Part shown: positions 1 through 10,515 of the stretch, one piece after another | How positions within the stretch are numbered: position 1 is the stretch's first letter | Layout of the letters: the number at the start of each line of letters is the position of its first letter | Assembly (NCBI RefSeq): GCF_002899675.1 | Contig: NZ_PKUU01000001.1 | Span: forward strand, 1-64,000 | Direction of reading: 5' to 3' | Source of the DNA: Clostridium sp. chh4-2 | Lineage (GTDB): Bacteria > Bacillota > Clostridia > Lachnospirales > Lachnospiraceae | DNA: 64,000 nucleotides | Made by a program: the position numbers and the translations under genes | Notes under the pieces: model-generated | The model's input: only the letters and a program-made list of their open reading frames with translations | What the model was told of the DNA's origin: nothing | The model's database searches: none

Positions 1-118
1 GGCTCCGGCTGTTTCCATGGTCTTTCCAGTTCCAGTTTCGGGCATAAGCACTTCTAAACGTGCAGAATTGCTAATACCCTGCAAAGTCACAGGAAAGACC
101 ATGGAAACAGCCGGAGCC
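1..118. repeat. Short palindromic element at the window edge
   Basis: Bases 1-27 are exactly reverse-complementary to 92-118, giving a 27-bp perfect stem around a 64-nt loop. The element may continue left of the window. The loop holds GTTTCGGGC and ATAAGCACTTCTAAA, which resemble the internal-loop motifs of the two large palindromes at 9920-10270 and 10516-10808, but the conserved core of those elements is absent. It could be a short relative or deletion derivative; that link is inference. No coding potential is seen. Confidence 0.75.
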
Positions 119-171
119 GGCACAGGCGTCGGAAGGCCGAACCGTTATGCTTTACGAGTTGATATCCCCCG

Positions 172-199
172 TTGCTTTAATAGGAAATAATGATATAAT
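172..199 (+). promoter_or_regulatory. Candidate promoter of the VanZ-like gene
   Basis: TTGCTT (172-177), a 16-bp spacer and TATAAT (194-199) form a SigA-type promoter 34 bp before the ATG. A good AAGGAG ribosome-binding site follows. The -10 is consensus; the -35 is moderate. Confidence 0.6.
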
Positions 200-233
200 G
201 CTAAGATAACAGCAACATTAAGGAGTATTCTAT

Positions 234-764
234 ATGAAAGAGATATTAGAGTTCATGATTTCTGACTGCATGCATCCATTGTTTTATCTTCCAAAAGCGG
301 TTATCATTGCAGTTTTTGCAGCAGTGATGATCAGAATCGGTAAATCAATTTGGCATAAAAACCGTTTTTTTCAATGGCTGTTTGACAGGAGATGGGTATG
401 CTTTTTCCTTTGCATCTATATTTATGTATTGTTAAACGAAGCCTTTTTTTCACGTCCGCCCGGCTCGAGAAATACCGTCAGCCTGACACTCTTTCAGACA
501 TGGGGAAAAACAGCACAATCTCATGCCTATGTGCTGGAAAATGTATTGATGTTTATTCCGTTTGGAATTCTTATACCAATGCTGGCTGGATGGAAGAGGG
601 CAAAACAAGGATGGCTCTGTATACTATCCGCATTTTGCGCCAGCACGATGCTGGAATTTGCTCAATGGATAACCATGAGGGGCCATTGCCAATTAGATGA
701 TGTGGTGACTAATACAATTGGAGCCGGAATCGGCTGGATTCTTTTTTCTTTAATCAAACTATGA
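234..764 (+). CDS. VanZ-like family membrane protein
   Basis: A 176-residue protein with about four hydrophobic segments. It has the VanZ-family pattern: an ENVLMFIPFGILIPML segment, then STMLEFAQW, then a DD-containing stretch followed by NTIGAGIGW. VanZ of enterococcal Tn1546 raises teicoplanin resistance, but most chromosomal VanZ-like proteins have no established role, so no resistance is inferred. The start is supported by AAGGAG 9 bp upstream. Its 3' end overlaps the convergent kinase-like gene by 6 bp. No van cluster is nearby. Confidence 0.85.
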   Translation: MKEILEFMISDCMHPLFYLPKAVIIAVFAAVMIRIGKSIWHKNRFFQWLFDRRWVCFFLCIYIYVLLNEAFFSRPPGSRNTVSLTLFQTWGKTAQSHAYVLENVLMFIPFGILIPMLAGWKRAKQGWLCILSAFCASTMLEFAQWITMRGHCQLDDVVTNTIGAGIGWILFSLIKL

Positions 765-1331
765 AATCCCCAGTTTAGAAATATACTCCTGGATTAATTC
801 AACCGAACCGTCCATTCCAAGCCGTCCGCGGTCGATGCAGAGATGGTAATTGCCAACGTCCCTCCAATGAGTCCCCGTATAATAATAGAAGAAATTTTCC
901 CTTCGTTTATCTTCTTTAGCGATCATCTTTTTCGCCTGTTCCGGGCGGACTTTATTGTCATGAGCGATTTTTTCAATTCTCTTATCCATCTCGGCATGGA
1001 TAAAAATGCTTACAAGTTCTGGATCATCTTTTAAAATGTGATTGGCACATCTTCCGATTATGATGCAGGGTTCCCGGTGTGCAATCTCATGGATGTGGTG
1101 AAAGGGGATTCGCCCAATGCCGGCGGCGCAGTTGTTCTGAGCGATGGCATAGAGCAGGCTGTTGACCGGCTCCTCTTCATAAAAGAGCTGAACCTCTTCA
1201 TAAATCCCGGCAAGTTTGGCTTCTTCCTTCAGGCGTTCTTTATCATAGAGTTTGATTCCAAGCTTGTTTGAAAGCATAACACCGATATCATGCCCTCCGC
1301 TTCCATATTCCCTTCCGATGGTAATAATCAT
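759..1331 (-). CDS. Cytidylate kinase-like family protein
   Basis: About 190 residues starting MIITIGREYGSGG, a glycine-rich P-loop typical of the cytidylate-kinase-like (AAA_26) family, which is distinct from true Cmk. The ATG at 1331 is preferred over an upstream in-frame start because GGAGG lies just before it. The earlier start would also overlap lrgB. Later residues include the conserved CIIIGRCANHIL segment and a FYYYYTGTHWRD motif. The substrate is unknown; nucleotide kinase activity is a family-level expectation. It follows lrgAB on the same strand and is probably cotranscribed. A paralogue lies at 39154-39798. Confidence 0.85.
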   Translation of the reverse strand: MIITIGREYGSGGHDIGVMLSNKLGIKLYDKERLKEEAKLAGIYEEVQLFYEEEPVNSLLYAIAQNNCAAGIGRIPFHHIHEIAHREPCIIIGRCANHILKDDPELVSIFIHAEMDKRIEKIAHDNKVRPEQAKKMIAKEDKRRENFFYYYTGTHWRDVGNYHLCIDRGRLGMDGSVELIQEYISKLGIS

Positions 1332-1345
1332 AAAAATGCCTCCTT

Positions 1346-2038
1346 TTATATGAAATTGGCAAACACAGATGCCATCACTACAGTACATAATCCGGCCATG
1401 GCGATAGCAAGGCTGCTCATAGCTCCTTCGATTTCCCCCATCTCCATGGCCTTAGTGGTTCCGATGGCATGGGAGGCCGAACCGATCGCAATGCCTTTTG
1501 CCACCGGCTCAGTAATGTGAAAAAGTTTACAAGTGAGTTCCGCAGTCATATTGCCCAGTATTCCGGTAATGATGATAACCGCAACTGTGATGGTAACAAA
1601 ACCTCCCATTTCTTCAGAAATCCCCATGCCGATGGCAGTGGTAATGGATTTGGGAAGAAGCGTCACATATTGCCGGTGGTTAAAGCCGAACAGGAGAGCG
1701 AGGAAAAATACTCCGCCCATGCTGGTAAGAACACCGGTTATGATACCGGTTATAATGGCTGTTATATGTTCTTTTAACAGGTTTAGCTGCTGATAAAGCG
1801 GAACTGCCAGACAGACGGTCGCCGGGGTGAGCAGGTAGCTTAAATACCGGGCGCTGTTGTTATATGTATCATAGTCAATTTTAAATAGTTTTAATACTGC
1901 CATAACAAAGATCACAGAGATGAGGAGCGGGTTGAAAACAGCCAGCTTAAAAGAAGCTTTTATCTTCATTCCCAGATAATATCCGAGGATACTGACTGCC
2001 ATGCCAAAGAACATGAAATCTTTAACGGCTTCATTCAT
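1346..2038 (-). CDS. lrgB: LrgB/CidB-family membrane protein
   Basis: About 230 residues with many hydrophobic helices and LrgB signatures: a PLYQQ segment, LLPKSITTAIGMGISEEMGG, and a SASHAIGTTKAMEMGE block near the C terminus. LrgAB/CidAB were described as murein-hydrolase modulators. Homologous pairs such as Bacillus subtilis PftAB are pyruvate facilitators. The start at 2038 gives the usual length and overlaps the lrgA stop by 8 bp (ATGAATGA), implying translational coupling. The nearby FCD-type GntR gene makes a small-organic-acid transport role plausible; that is inference. Confidence 0.9.
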   Translation of the reverse strand: MNEAVKDFMFFGMAVSILGYYLGMKIKASFKLAVFNPLLISVIFVMAVLKLFKIDYDTYNNSARYLSYLLTPATVCLAVPLYQQLNLLKEHITAIITGIITGVLTSMGGVFFLALLFGFNHRQYVTLLPKSITTAIGMGISEEMGGFVTITVAVIIITGILGNMTAELTCKLFHITEPVAKGIAIGSASHAIGTTKAMEMGEIEGAMSSLAIAMAGLCTVVMASVFANFI

Positions 2039-2405
2039 GGGTTTCACCAGCCTTTCTCCTCTTATCATAATGCTGGACAAATTGGGTGGCCCGGCCTGAA
2101 ACCGCCATCACAAGAATGGTGGTAACTGAGGTGATGACAGCCACCGGGATCACGATAGGAGATAATTGTTCCCAGGATGTAAGAAGGCCGGCCGCGGCAG
2201 GAATAAACATGAGCGGCATAATATCAATTAAAAAGAAGCTGGCATCCCTTACTTCCGAAAGTTGTATGATACCGGTTTTCAAGCCGGCCAGCATGAGAAT
2301 CAGGCCGTATATGCTGGCCGGAACGGGAAGCGGAACCAGAAATTTAATCACTTCTCCCAACAAGGAGATGAAAATGATGATACCAAATTGTCCTAAATAT
2401 TTCAT
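2031..2405 (-). CDS. lrgA: LrgA/CidA-family holin-like protein
   Basis: A 124-residue protein with four predicted membrane helices and the LrgA layout: an LVPLPVPASIYGLILM motif after helix 1 and a FFLIDIMPLMFIPAAAGL segment. It is the first gene of lrgA-lrgB-kinase-like, with AGGAG before the ATG. It acts in the membrane with LrgB, classically as a holin-like partner and in some bacteria as part of a pyruvate channel. A TTGGT-N3-ACCAA operator sits about 26 bp upstream, so the operon is probably controlled by the GntR protein encoded just beyond it. Confidence 0.9.
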   Translation of the reverse strand: MKYLGQFGIIIFISLLGEVIKFLVPLPVPASIYGLILMLAGLKTGIIQLSEVRDASFFLIDIMPLMFIPAAAGLLTSWEQLSPIVIPVAVITSVTTILVMAVSGRATQFVQHYDKRRKAGETHE

Positions 2406-2430
2406 AAGTCAGATTCTCCTATAAAGATAT

Positions 2431-2449
2431 AAATTGGTTGAACCAATTT
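2431..2449. promoter_or_regulatory. Palindromic GntR/FadR-type operator before lrgA
   Basis: AAATTGGTTGAACCAATTT is a 19-bp palindrome whose inner part, TTGGT-TGA-ACCAA, matches the TNGTNNNACNA consensus known for FadR-subfamily GntR regulators (LldR/PdhR-like). It lies between the GntR gene and lrgA, in the lrgA promoter region, as expected for an operator. I saw no second copy before the GntR gene. Confidence 0.8.
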
Positions 2450-2481
2450 GAACATTATGGTACGCTCATTTTTCTTAAATG

Positions 2482-3186
2482 TCAAATACTTTTTTCCAAC
2501 AGCTTATCAATCAGGTCATAATGGGTGTGAATTGCGCCAATTCCCTTAAATGTGTTCTTATCCTTCAGGCTTTCAAACATCGTGCGGTGGGATTCGAGAA
2601 GAACGGTCCGTTCTTCTTCAGAGGCTGTCAGTAAAACAAAATTAATAAAATCCCTGCAGATATCGGATAAAGCCTGCATGATCTGAGCGATCAGCATATT
2701 GCCGGAGGCCTGGATAAAGATATCATGGAATTCTTTATCGGTTTTTGTTTGTTCCGACAAAGAGTAAAGATCCATCCGTTTCACCAAACTGTCCAGAGCA
2801 TTGATCTGTTCGCCTGTAATCTTTGATACGGAAAGGGTAAATGCCTGAACTTCCAAAGCGCGGCGCAGCTGGCTTAACTGAATATAATCCGCCTGTTTGG
2901 TGAGCAGCAGCATGGAAAGAGATTCCGTAAAGCTTTTTCCAATATTTGCACAGAGATAATTTCCGGAACCCTGACGGCTTTCTATCATCCCCATATTTTC
3001 CATGATCTTTAACGCCTCACGAATGGAATTGCGGCTGGCAGACAACGCTTCTGCAAGGACGCGTTCCGTGGGAATTCTGTCACCGGATGAAAGTTTATTT
3101 TCTATTAAGAGCTGTTTTATATAGGTTAAGACACGGATATAGATCCGCTGGCCCGATGGGTCTTTGTCCGGTTCCTCCTGATTCAT
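2482..3186 (-). CDS. GntR-family transcriptional regulator with FCD domain
   Basis: 234 residues. Residues about 10-80 are a GntR winged helix-turn-helix (GDRIPTERVLAEAL, SRNSIREALKIMENMGMIESRQGSGNYL). Residues about 95-225 are an all-helical FCD ligand domain with metal-site-like residues (D..FH in KEFHDIFIQASGN and the later SHRTMFESL). FCD regulators usually sense carboxylates such as lactate or pyruvate. It is tandem with and upstream of lrgAB, with a matching operator between them. AGGAGG precedes the ATG. The ligand is not determined; lactate or pyruvate is the best guess from family and neighbours. Confidence 0.93.
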   Translation of the reverse strand: MNQEEPDKDPSGQRIYIRVLTYIKQLLIENKLSSGDRIPTERVLAEALSASRNSIREALKIMENMGMIESRQGSGNYLCANIGKSFTESLSMLLLTKQADYIQLSQLRRALEVQAFTLSVSKITGEQINALDSLVKRMDLYSLSEQTKTDKEFHDIFIQASGNMLIAQIMQALSDICRDFINFVLLTASEEERTVLLESHRTMFESLKDKNTFKGIGAIHTHYDLIDKLLEKSI

Positions 3187-3399
3187 AAATACCTCCTTTT
3201 TATGCAGTTTCTCACATTATTTTGATCTATTCATAATATATCATATTATCCGCTTTTTGCAAATTTTTGGCCGGATCATCCGCGCTTATACGCTCATATA
3301 TGATATGGAATATAAGAGACAAGAGAAATACATATGTCAAAATGACAGAAAAAAGGAAAAAATATTTCATGATAAGTAAGCCATTTTACAAGCGAGTTC

Positions 3400-3446
3400 A
3401 CAAATGAAACACAAATAGCAAAAATAATATACAAATGAAACACAAA
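3400..3446. repeat. Direct repeat pair upstream of the ATP synthase promoter
   Basis: ACAAATGAAACACAAA occurs at 3400-3415 and again at 3431-3446, 31 bp apart, close to three helical turns. It lies about 86 bp upstream of the atp -35 box, in the otherwise AT-rich, gene-free 3187-3616 interval. The spacing suits a regulator binding one face of the DNA. No regulator is identified. Confidence 0.6.
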
Positions 3447-3531
3447 ATTACAACATAAATTTATATAAAAACACGTAATTCAGGAAAATCTTAACAACTT
3501 TTTTATACAAAATGACGTATAACCCTAAGTA

Positions 3532-3560
3532 TTGACAAGTAAATCCAACAGAAGTAATAT
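3532..3560 (+). promoter_or_regulatory. Promoter of the atp operon
   Basis: TTGACA (3532-3537), exactly 17 bp, then TATAAT-like TAATAT (3555-3560). This is a near-consensus SigA promoter 57 bp upstream of the first atp start. The rest of 3187-3531 is AT-rich and holds no gene. Confidence 0.85.
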
Positions 3561-3616
3561 ATGTTCAATCCAAATGCCACAGAAATGGCTGATGGAAATC
3601 GAATAATAGAAGGGAA

Positions 3617-4312
3617 GTGAGCAATACGGAGAATTTGGCGGAAGAGTTAATGACAGAATTAAATTGCGACACAGCCTTTACTATTCCTTTGTTTGGCGGA
3701 ATCGCTGTATCGGAATCTGTGGTCGTCACATGGATCATCATGTTGGGACTGACAGCTGCATCTGTTTTACTCGTCAGAAATCTTCAGGAAAAGCCGGTCA
3801 GCCGGCGGCAGATTATACTGGAAACAGCAGTGGGAGGATGTTATCATTTCTTCGAAGATCTGGTTGGTAAAGAAGGTAAACGTTACATACCATATTTGAT
3901 AACCATAGCACTTTACATCGGAATTGCCAATCTTATCGGACTTCTGGGTTTCAAACCCCCTACGAAAGATCTCAATGTGACGGTGGCACTTGCAGTCATG
4001 AGCATTGTGCTGATCGAATATGCCGGGTTTCATCAAAAAGGCCTGAAAAAATGGATCAAAAGTTTTGCAGAACCAATCCCCCTTATCACCCCCATCAACA
4101 TACTTGAATTATTTATTCGTCCTTTGTCCCTGTGCATGCGGCTTTTTGGCAATGTATTGGGTGCATTTGTTGTGATGGAATTGATTAAGATGATTTTGCC
4201 GGTGGCTGTGCCCGTGGCATTCAGCTGTTACTTTGACATTTTTGACGGACTGATTCAGGCATATGTATTAGTATTTTTGACATCCCTCTTTATCAAAGAG
4301 GCAATTGAGTAA
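3617..4312 (+). CDS. atpB: F1Fo ATP synthase subunit a
   Basis: 231 residues with five to six hydrophobic helices. The helix-4/5 motif PLSLCMRLFGNVLGAF carries the essential arginine (about R175) that faces the c-ring. With the c-ring it forms the ion half-channels in the membrane. It is the first gene of atpBEFHAGDC; atpI is absent. The GTG start has AAGGG only two or three bases upstream. An ATG at 3650 with GGAAG five bases before it is an alternative that would shorten the protein by 11 residues. Confidence 0.95.
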   Translation: MSNTENLAEELMTELNCDTAFTIPLFGGIAVSESVVVTWIIMLGLTAASVLLVRNLQEKPVSRRQIILETAVGGCYHFFEDLVGKEGKRYIPYLITIALYIGIANLIGLLGFKPPTKDLNVTVALAVMSIVLIEYAGFHQKGLKKWIKSFAEPIPLITPINILELFIRPLSLCMRLFGNVLGAFVVMELIKMILPVAVPVAFSCYFDIFDGLIQAYVLVFLTSLFIKEAIE

Positions 4313-4345
4313 GAAAAAATAAGTGAGAAAAAGGAGAACATTATT

Positions 4346-4570
4346 ATGGCATCATTAATCGCAATCGGAGCAGGAGTAGCAGTATTAACAGGTATAGGAG
4401 CAGGAATCGGTATCGGCATCGCAACTTCTAAAGCAGTGGACGCAATCGCAAGACAGCCGGAAGCGGAAGGCAAGATCAGCAAAGCCCTTCTTCTTGGATG
4501 CGCGCTGGCAGAGGCAACCGCAATTTACGGTTTCGTCATCGCCCTTTTAATCATCCTTTTCCTGAAATAA
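4346..4570 (+). CDS. atpE: F1Fo ATP synthase subunit c
   Basis: A 74-residue hairpin of two hydrophobic helices joined by the polar ARQPEAEGK loop. The ion-carrying glutamate is in ALAEATAIYGF of helix 2. Compared with Na+-binding c subunits (Ilyobacter type: GVGQGYA in helix 1, AESTGIY in helix 2), the glutamine is isoleucine (GIGIGIA) and the serine is alanine (AEATAIY). The ring is therefore more likely proton-coupled; that is inference. AGGAG precedes the ATG. Confidence 0.97.
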   Translation: MASLIAIGAGVAVLTGIGAGIGIGIATSKAVDAIARQPEAEGKISKALLLGCALAEATAIYGFVIALLIILFLK

Positions 4571-4634
4571 TCAGGCAGAAATGAGGAAATGTGAAATTGG
4601 ACAGAAATAGAAACAGAAAAGGCGGGTGGGGAAC

Positions 4635-5135
4635 ATGCTACGATTAGATTGGAATCTGGTTCTGACAATCATCAATCTGATTATTTTATATCTGCTGATG
4701 AAGAAATTCCTGATCGGTCCGGTAACGGCCATCATGGAGAAAAGGCAGGCCGATATTGAACAGCAGTTTGCCAGTGCAAATAAGGCGCAGTCAGAGGCGA
4801 TGAGGGCCAGGAATCAGTATGAAGACAAATTAAAATCATCTCAGGAAGAGAGTGTGAAGATGATAGAACAGGCCAAATTGGACGCACAGGCGGAATACGA
4901 CAGAATTTTGCTAAAAGCCCAGGAAGCGGCTCAAAAAGAATTCGAAAAATCCCGTAAAAACCTTTTAGCGGAACAGGACAGGATGAAACGGGAGGCGCAG
5001 TCAGATCTGGCTTCTCTTGTTATGGCGGCAACAGCTAAGATTATTGGAGAACAGAATGAAGCGAATATCGACCGGTCACTCTATAATCAATTCTTGACAA
5101 AAGCAGGTGATTCCCATGACGCAACTCTCAATTAA
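4635..5135 (+). CDS. atpF: F1Fo ATP synthase subunit b
   Basis: About 166 residues: one N-terminal membrane helix (WNLVLTIINLIILYLLMKKFL) then a long charged coiled-coil (about residues 35-150) rich in Q, E, K and A. It forms the peripheral stalk tying F1 to Fo. The ATG at 4635 is preferred over a GTG three codons earlier. The 3' end overlaps atpH by 20 bp, so the two are probably translationally coupled. Confidence 0.93.
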   Translation: MLRLDWNLVLTIINLIILYLLMKKFLIGPVTAIMEKRQADIEQQFASANKAQSEAMRARNQYEDKLKSSQEESVKMIEQAKLDAQAEYDRILLKAQEAAQKEFEKSRKNLLAEQDRMKREAQSDLASLVMAATAKIIGEQNEANIDRSLYNQFLTKAGDSHDATLN

Positions 5136-5619
5136 TTATGCAAAGGTATTGTATGAACTTCCAGTGCCGAAAGAGGATGTTCTTCAGTCGGAAACCATAT
5201 TAAAACAGGTTCCCGAGCTGCTTGGTGTCTTTACCAGCCCGGTAATCCCGGAAAAGAAAAAGTTCGTATTGATTGACCGGATCTTTCCGGAATCAATCAA
5301 ACGTTTCTTAAAGGTGATGTGCAGAAATCAGGCGATGGACGGCATTTTGGACACTTTCGCAGAGTATAAAAAATATTACTGTGAAGAGCATGGAATTTTG
5401 CCGGCTGTGATGACTTATACGCGCCGCCCGGACGAGGCGCAATTGGAAGCAGTCAAACAGTTCCTCTGCAGAAAATATAAAAAGAACCAGGTTGATTTAA
5501 CGCTTTTACAGGATCCGGGACTGATCGGCGGATTCGTGATACGGGCGGGAGACCGGGAAATCGATTGGAGTTTAAGGGGACGCCTTAAACGGTTAGAGAA
5601 AAAATTGATGTGGAGGTGA
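5116..5619 (+). CDS. atpH: F1Fo ATP synthase subunit delta
   Basis: About 167 residues starting [15 protein letters not shown], the typical delta N terminus (A.RYA.AL-like). The C-terminal half has the usual [28 protein letters not shown] motif. It sits on top of the alpha/beta hexamer and binds the b stalk. AGGTG before the ATG at 5116 supports this start over the GTG at 5107. Confidence 0.93.
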   Translation: MTQLSINYAKVLYELPVPKEDVLQSETILKQVPELLGVFTSPVIPEKKKFVLIDRIFPESIKRFLKVMCRNQAMDGILDTFAEYKKYYCEEHGILPAVMTYTRRPDEAQLEAVKQFLCRKYKKNQVDLTLLQDPGLIGGFVIRAGDREIDWSLRGRLKRLEKKLMWR

Positions 5620-5624
5620 ACCGA

Positions 5625-7136
5625 GTGAGCTCAATTAGTTCAGAAGAAATTATATCAATCTTAAAAAGTGAAATAGAAAACTTCGATGTGAATACCAAAG
5701 ATGAAGAGGTGGGCACTGTGATCTGGGTTGGCGATGGAATCGCCACAGTTTATGGAATCGACCACGCCATGTATGGCGAAATCGTCATTTTTGACACCGG
5801 AGTGAAAGGAATGGTTCAGGATATCAGGCGAAATGAAATCGGCTGTATTCTGTTCGGCCGGGATACCGGTTTGAAAGAGGGCAGCAAGGTGACCCGTACC
5901 AGAAAAAAAGCCGGAATTCCTGTTGGAGAAGGTTTTGTGGGACGAATCATCGATGCGCTTGGCGCGCCCATCGACGGCAAAGGTGAGATTAAAGAAGAAG
6001 ACTACCGGCCGGTTGAAGAAGAAGCGCCCGGCATCATTGAAAGAAAATCCGTTTCAGTCCCAATGGAGACCGGAATCCTGGCAATTGACTCCATGTTCCC
6101 CATCGGACGGGGACAACGAGAGCTGATAATCGGCGACAGGCAGACAGGTAAAACGTCGATTGCTCTTGATACAATTATCAATCAAAAAGGAAAAGATGTG
6201 ATCTGCATCTATGTAGCCATCGGACAGAAAGCATCCACGGTTGCGAAGATCGTCTCCACCCTGACAAAATATGATGCCATGGATTATTCCATCATCCTGT
6301 CGGCTACGGCCAGCGATTCTGCGCCGTTACAGTATATTGCCCCATATTCAGGAACTGCAATGGCGGAGTATTTTATGCATAAAGGAAAGGATGTTTTAAT
6401 TATCTATGATGATCTTTCAAAACATGCGGTTGCCTATCGTGCGATTTCCCTGCTTCTGGAACGGTCACCAGGGCGTGAAGCCTATCCCGGTGATGTATTT
6501 TACCTGCATTCCAGACTGCTGGAACGGTCAAGCCGTTTAAATGATGACCTGGGCGGGGGTTCGATTACCGCGCTTCCGATCATTGAAACCCAGGCGGGAG
6601 ACGTATCCGCATATATTCCAACAAACGTAATTTCCATTACAGACGGACAGATCTTTTTGGAAAGCGGCTTGTTCTTCTCCGGAATCCGGCCGGCCGTCAA
6701 CGTTGGCCTTTCCGTTTCCCGAGTCGGAGGAGCCGCCCAGACAAAAGCCATGAAAAAGGCGTCCGGAAGCGTCAGAATCGATTTGGCCCAATTCCGTGAA
6801 ATGGAAGTATTTACCCAGTTCAGCTCTGATCTGGACGATACCACAAAAGAGCAGCTGCAGTATGGAAAAGGCCTGATGGAACTGTTAAAACAGCCGTTAT
6901 GCCATCCCCTCAGCCTTCATGCCCAGGTGATTTCTCTCTGTGCGGCAACCAATAAAGTGCTTCTGCCTTTAAAGATCGAAAAGATCAAGGAATTCCAGAT
7001 GGGAATGCTTTCTTACTTCGATGCCAAATATCCGGAAGTGGGAAAAGAGATTGAAGAAAAGAAAGCGCTGTCCGATGAATTGATCGAACGCATTGTAAAA
7101 ATTGCGGTGGAATACAGGGACAGTTTACAAATCTAA
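5625..7136 (+). CDS. atpA: F1Fo ATP synthase subunit alpha
   Basis: About 503 residues. An N-terminal beta-barrel ([11 protein letters not shown]) is followed by the nucleotide-binding domain with Walker A GDRQTGKT and the [21 protein letters not shown] signature, then the C-terminal helical domain. It is the non-catalytic nucleotide-binding subunit of F1. The GTG at 5625 is chosen because GGAGG at 5612-5616 sits 8 bp before it; a GTG at 5610 in the same frame has no such site. It starts 6 bp after the atpH stop. Confidence 0.97.
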   Translation: MSSISSEEIISILKSEIENFDVNTKDEEVGTVIWVGDGIATVYGIDHAMYGEIVIFDTGVKGMVQDIRRNEIGCILFGRDTGLKEGSKVTRTRKKAGIPVGEGFVGRIIDALGAPIDGKGEIKEEDYRPVEEEAPGIIERKSVSVPMETGILAIDSMFPIGRGQRELIIGDRQTGKTSIALDTIINQKGKDVICIYVAIGQKASTVAKIVSTLTKYDAMDYSIILSATASDSAPLQYIAPYSGTAMAEYFMHKGKDVLIIYDDLSKHAVAYRAISLLLERSPGREAYPGDVFYLHSRLLERSSRLNDDLGGGSITALPIIETQAGDVSAYIPTNVISITDGQIFLESGLFFSGIRPAVNVGLSVSRVGGAAQTKAMKKASGSVRIDLAQFREMEVFTQFSSDLDDTTKEQLQYGKGLMELLKQPLCHPLSLHAQVISLCAATNKVLLPLKIEKIKEFQMGMLSYFDAKYPEVGKEIEEKKALSDELIERIVKIAVEYRDSLQI

Positions 7137-7151
7137 ATCAGGAGGTGCTTT

Positions 7152-9447
<2,296 letters not shown>

Positions 9448-9470
9448 AAGCAGAAGGATGTGAGGAAATC

Positions 9471-9878
9471 ATGAATACATTTTATCTGAAGGTGCTGGCC
9501 AGCAACCGCTCCTTTTTCGAAGGCAGATGCAAAATGATCGTGCTGCCCGTTTTTGACGGCGAGAAAGCGGTTCAGGCCCATCATGAAAATATGGTAATTG
9601 CCGTCAGTGTAGGCGAAATAAGGATCACCACGGAAGACGGTTCCGTAGTAAAGGGATTAGTCGGAAACGGCTTTGCCCAGATCATCAATAACCGTGTCAC
9701 CCTTTTGGTCGACACGGCCGAAAGCCCGGAAGAAATTGATATCCGCCGCGCCCAGGAAGCACTAGAAAGGGCCAAGGAACAACTGCGTCAAAAACAGAGC
9801 ATACAGGAACATTCCCATTCAGAGGCGTCCTTGGCAAGAGCAATCGCCAGGCTGAGAATGAAGGATCAACATATATAA
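9471..9878 (+). CDS. atpC: F1Fo ATP synthase subunit epsilon
   Basis: 135 residues: an N-terminal beta-sandwich (FYLKVLASNRSFFEGRCKMIVLP) and a C-terminal helical hairpin (about 85-135: AQEALERAKEQL...ARAIARLRM). It regulates ATP hydrolysis and links gamma to the c-ring. It is the last gene of the operon; a large palindrome begins 41 bp after its stop and could act as a transcription end. Confidence 0.94.
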   Translation: MNTFYLKVLASNRSFFEGRCKMIVLPVFDGEKAVQAHHENMVIAVSVGEIRITTEDGSVVKGLVGNGFAQIINNRVTLLVDTAESPEEIDIRRAQEALERAKEQLRQKQSIQEHSHSEASLARAIARLRMKDQHI

Positions 9879-9919
9879 AGTATTAAAATTGTTATTTAAC
9901 AGGGGTGACGGAAGGGTAC

Positions 9920-10270
9920 GCCCGGAATGGGGAGGCGGAACCGGAAGCCAAAGGTCGGAGGGGCCGTCCGGGCCGGGGAAGGAAGATGCAGCCAGATCGG
10001 ATTCGGGATTCGCCCCTAAGAACTACTAAGACCCGGAAGAACAGAACGAGGCAGGCCAGCGCCATTCGCAGTGAACTCTTTATGACTTCGCTGCTCAGCG
10101 GCGCTTTAAAAGCTGAGACGGAAATCAGTTTTTACCTGCCTCGTTCTGCCCTTACGGGACTAAGTAGTTCTAAAGGGGTTCCATACGATCCCAACTGGCT
10201 GCATCTTCCTTCCCCGGCCCGGACGGCCCCTCCGACCTTTGGCTTCCGGCTCCGCCTCCCCATTCCGGGC
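9920..10270. repeat. Large palindromic element A
   Basis: A 351-bp symmetric element: 76-bp outer arms (9920-9995 and 10195-10270) complementary at 75 of 76 positions; 60-bp inner arms (9996-10055 and 10135-10194), partly paired, with a mismatched internal-loop segment; and a 79-bp core (10056-10134). The core can fold into two hairpins, one closed by AGCGCC/GGCGCT with GAACTCTTTATGACTTCG in its tip, and a smaller CTGA/TCAG one. The outer arms are GC-rich and purine-biased on the 5' side. No protein is supported in either strand. I do not recognise the family. Confidence 0.9.
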
Positions 10271-10344
10271 TGGTTTTCGCTAGCCTGGTTAAAAGCAATG
10301 TTATGCGTTAGTATTTACGTAAAGCCAAATTTATATAGATCATA

Positions 10345-10451
10345 AAGGAATTTTCAGAAATGCTTTCATGTTTTACTTTAAATGTCAAGGCATTTAGCGT
10401 AAAGACCTCACCCTTTACATTAAATCCTCAAGGCATTTCTGAAAATCCCTT
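10345..10451. repeat. AT-rich inverted-repeat element between palindromes A and B
   Basis: AAGGAATTTTCAGAAATGC (10345-10363) pairs with 10433-10451 with one mismatch in 19. The 69-nt interior has an imperfect direct repeat (TTAAAT-N2-TCAAGGCATTT near 10378 and 10420) and alternative small hairpins such as GTAAAG/CTTTAC. It shares no core with A or B. The surrounding 10271-10515 sequence has no gene. Confidence 0.75.
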
Positions 10452-10515
10452 CACGGTTGATGTAAAAAACTACTCTATCCACCAAATCTTTTTTTCCTTA
10501 GCTAGCCAAGCAACA

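Noticed and set aside
234..764. Glycopeptide resistance (vanZ) locus
   Set aside because: Only a VanZ-like membrane protein is present, with no vanRSHAX genes, so resistance is not supported.
9905..10345. A 146-codon open frame across palindrome A
   Set aside because: It follows the palindrome arms, is rich in R/G/P from GC-rich stems, has no domain, and the same stretch is explained by the inverted repeat.
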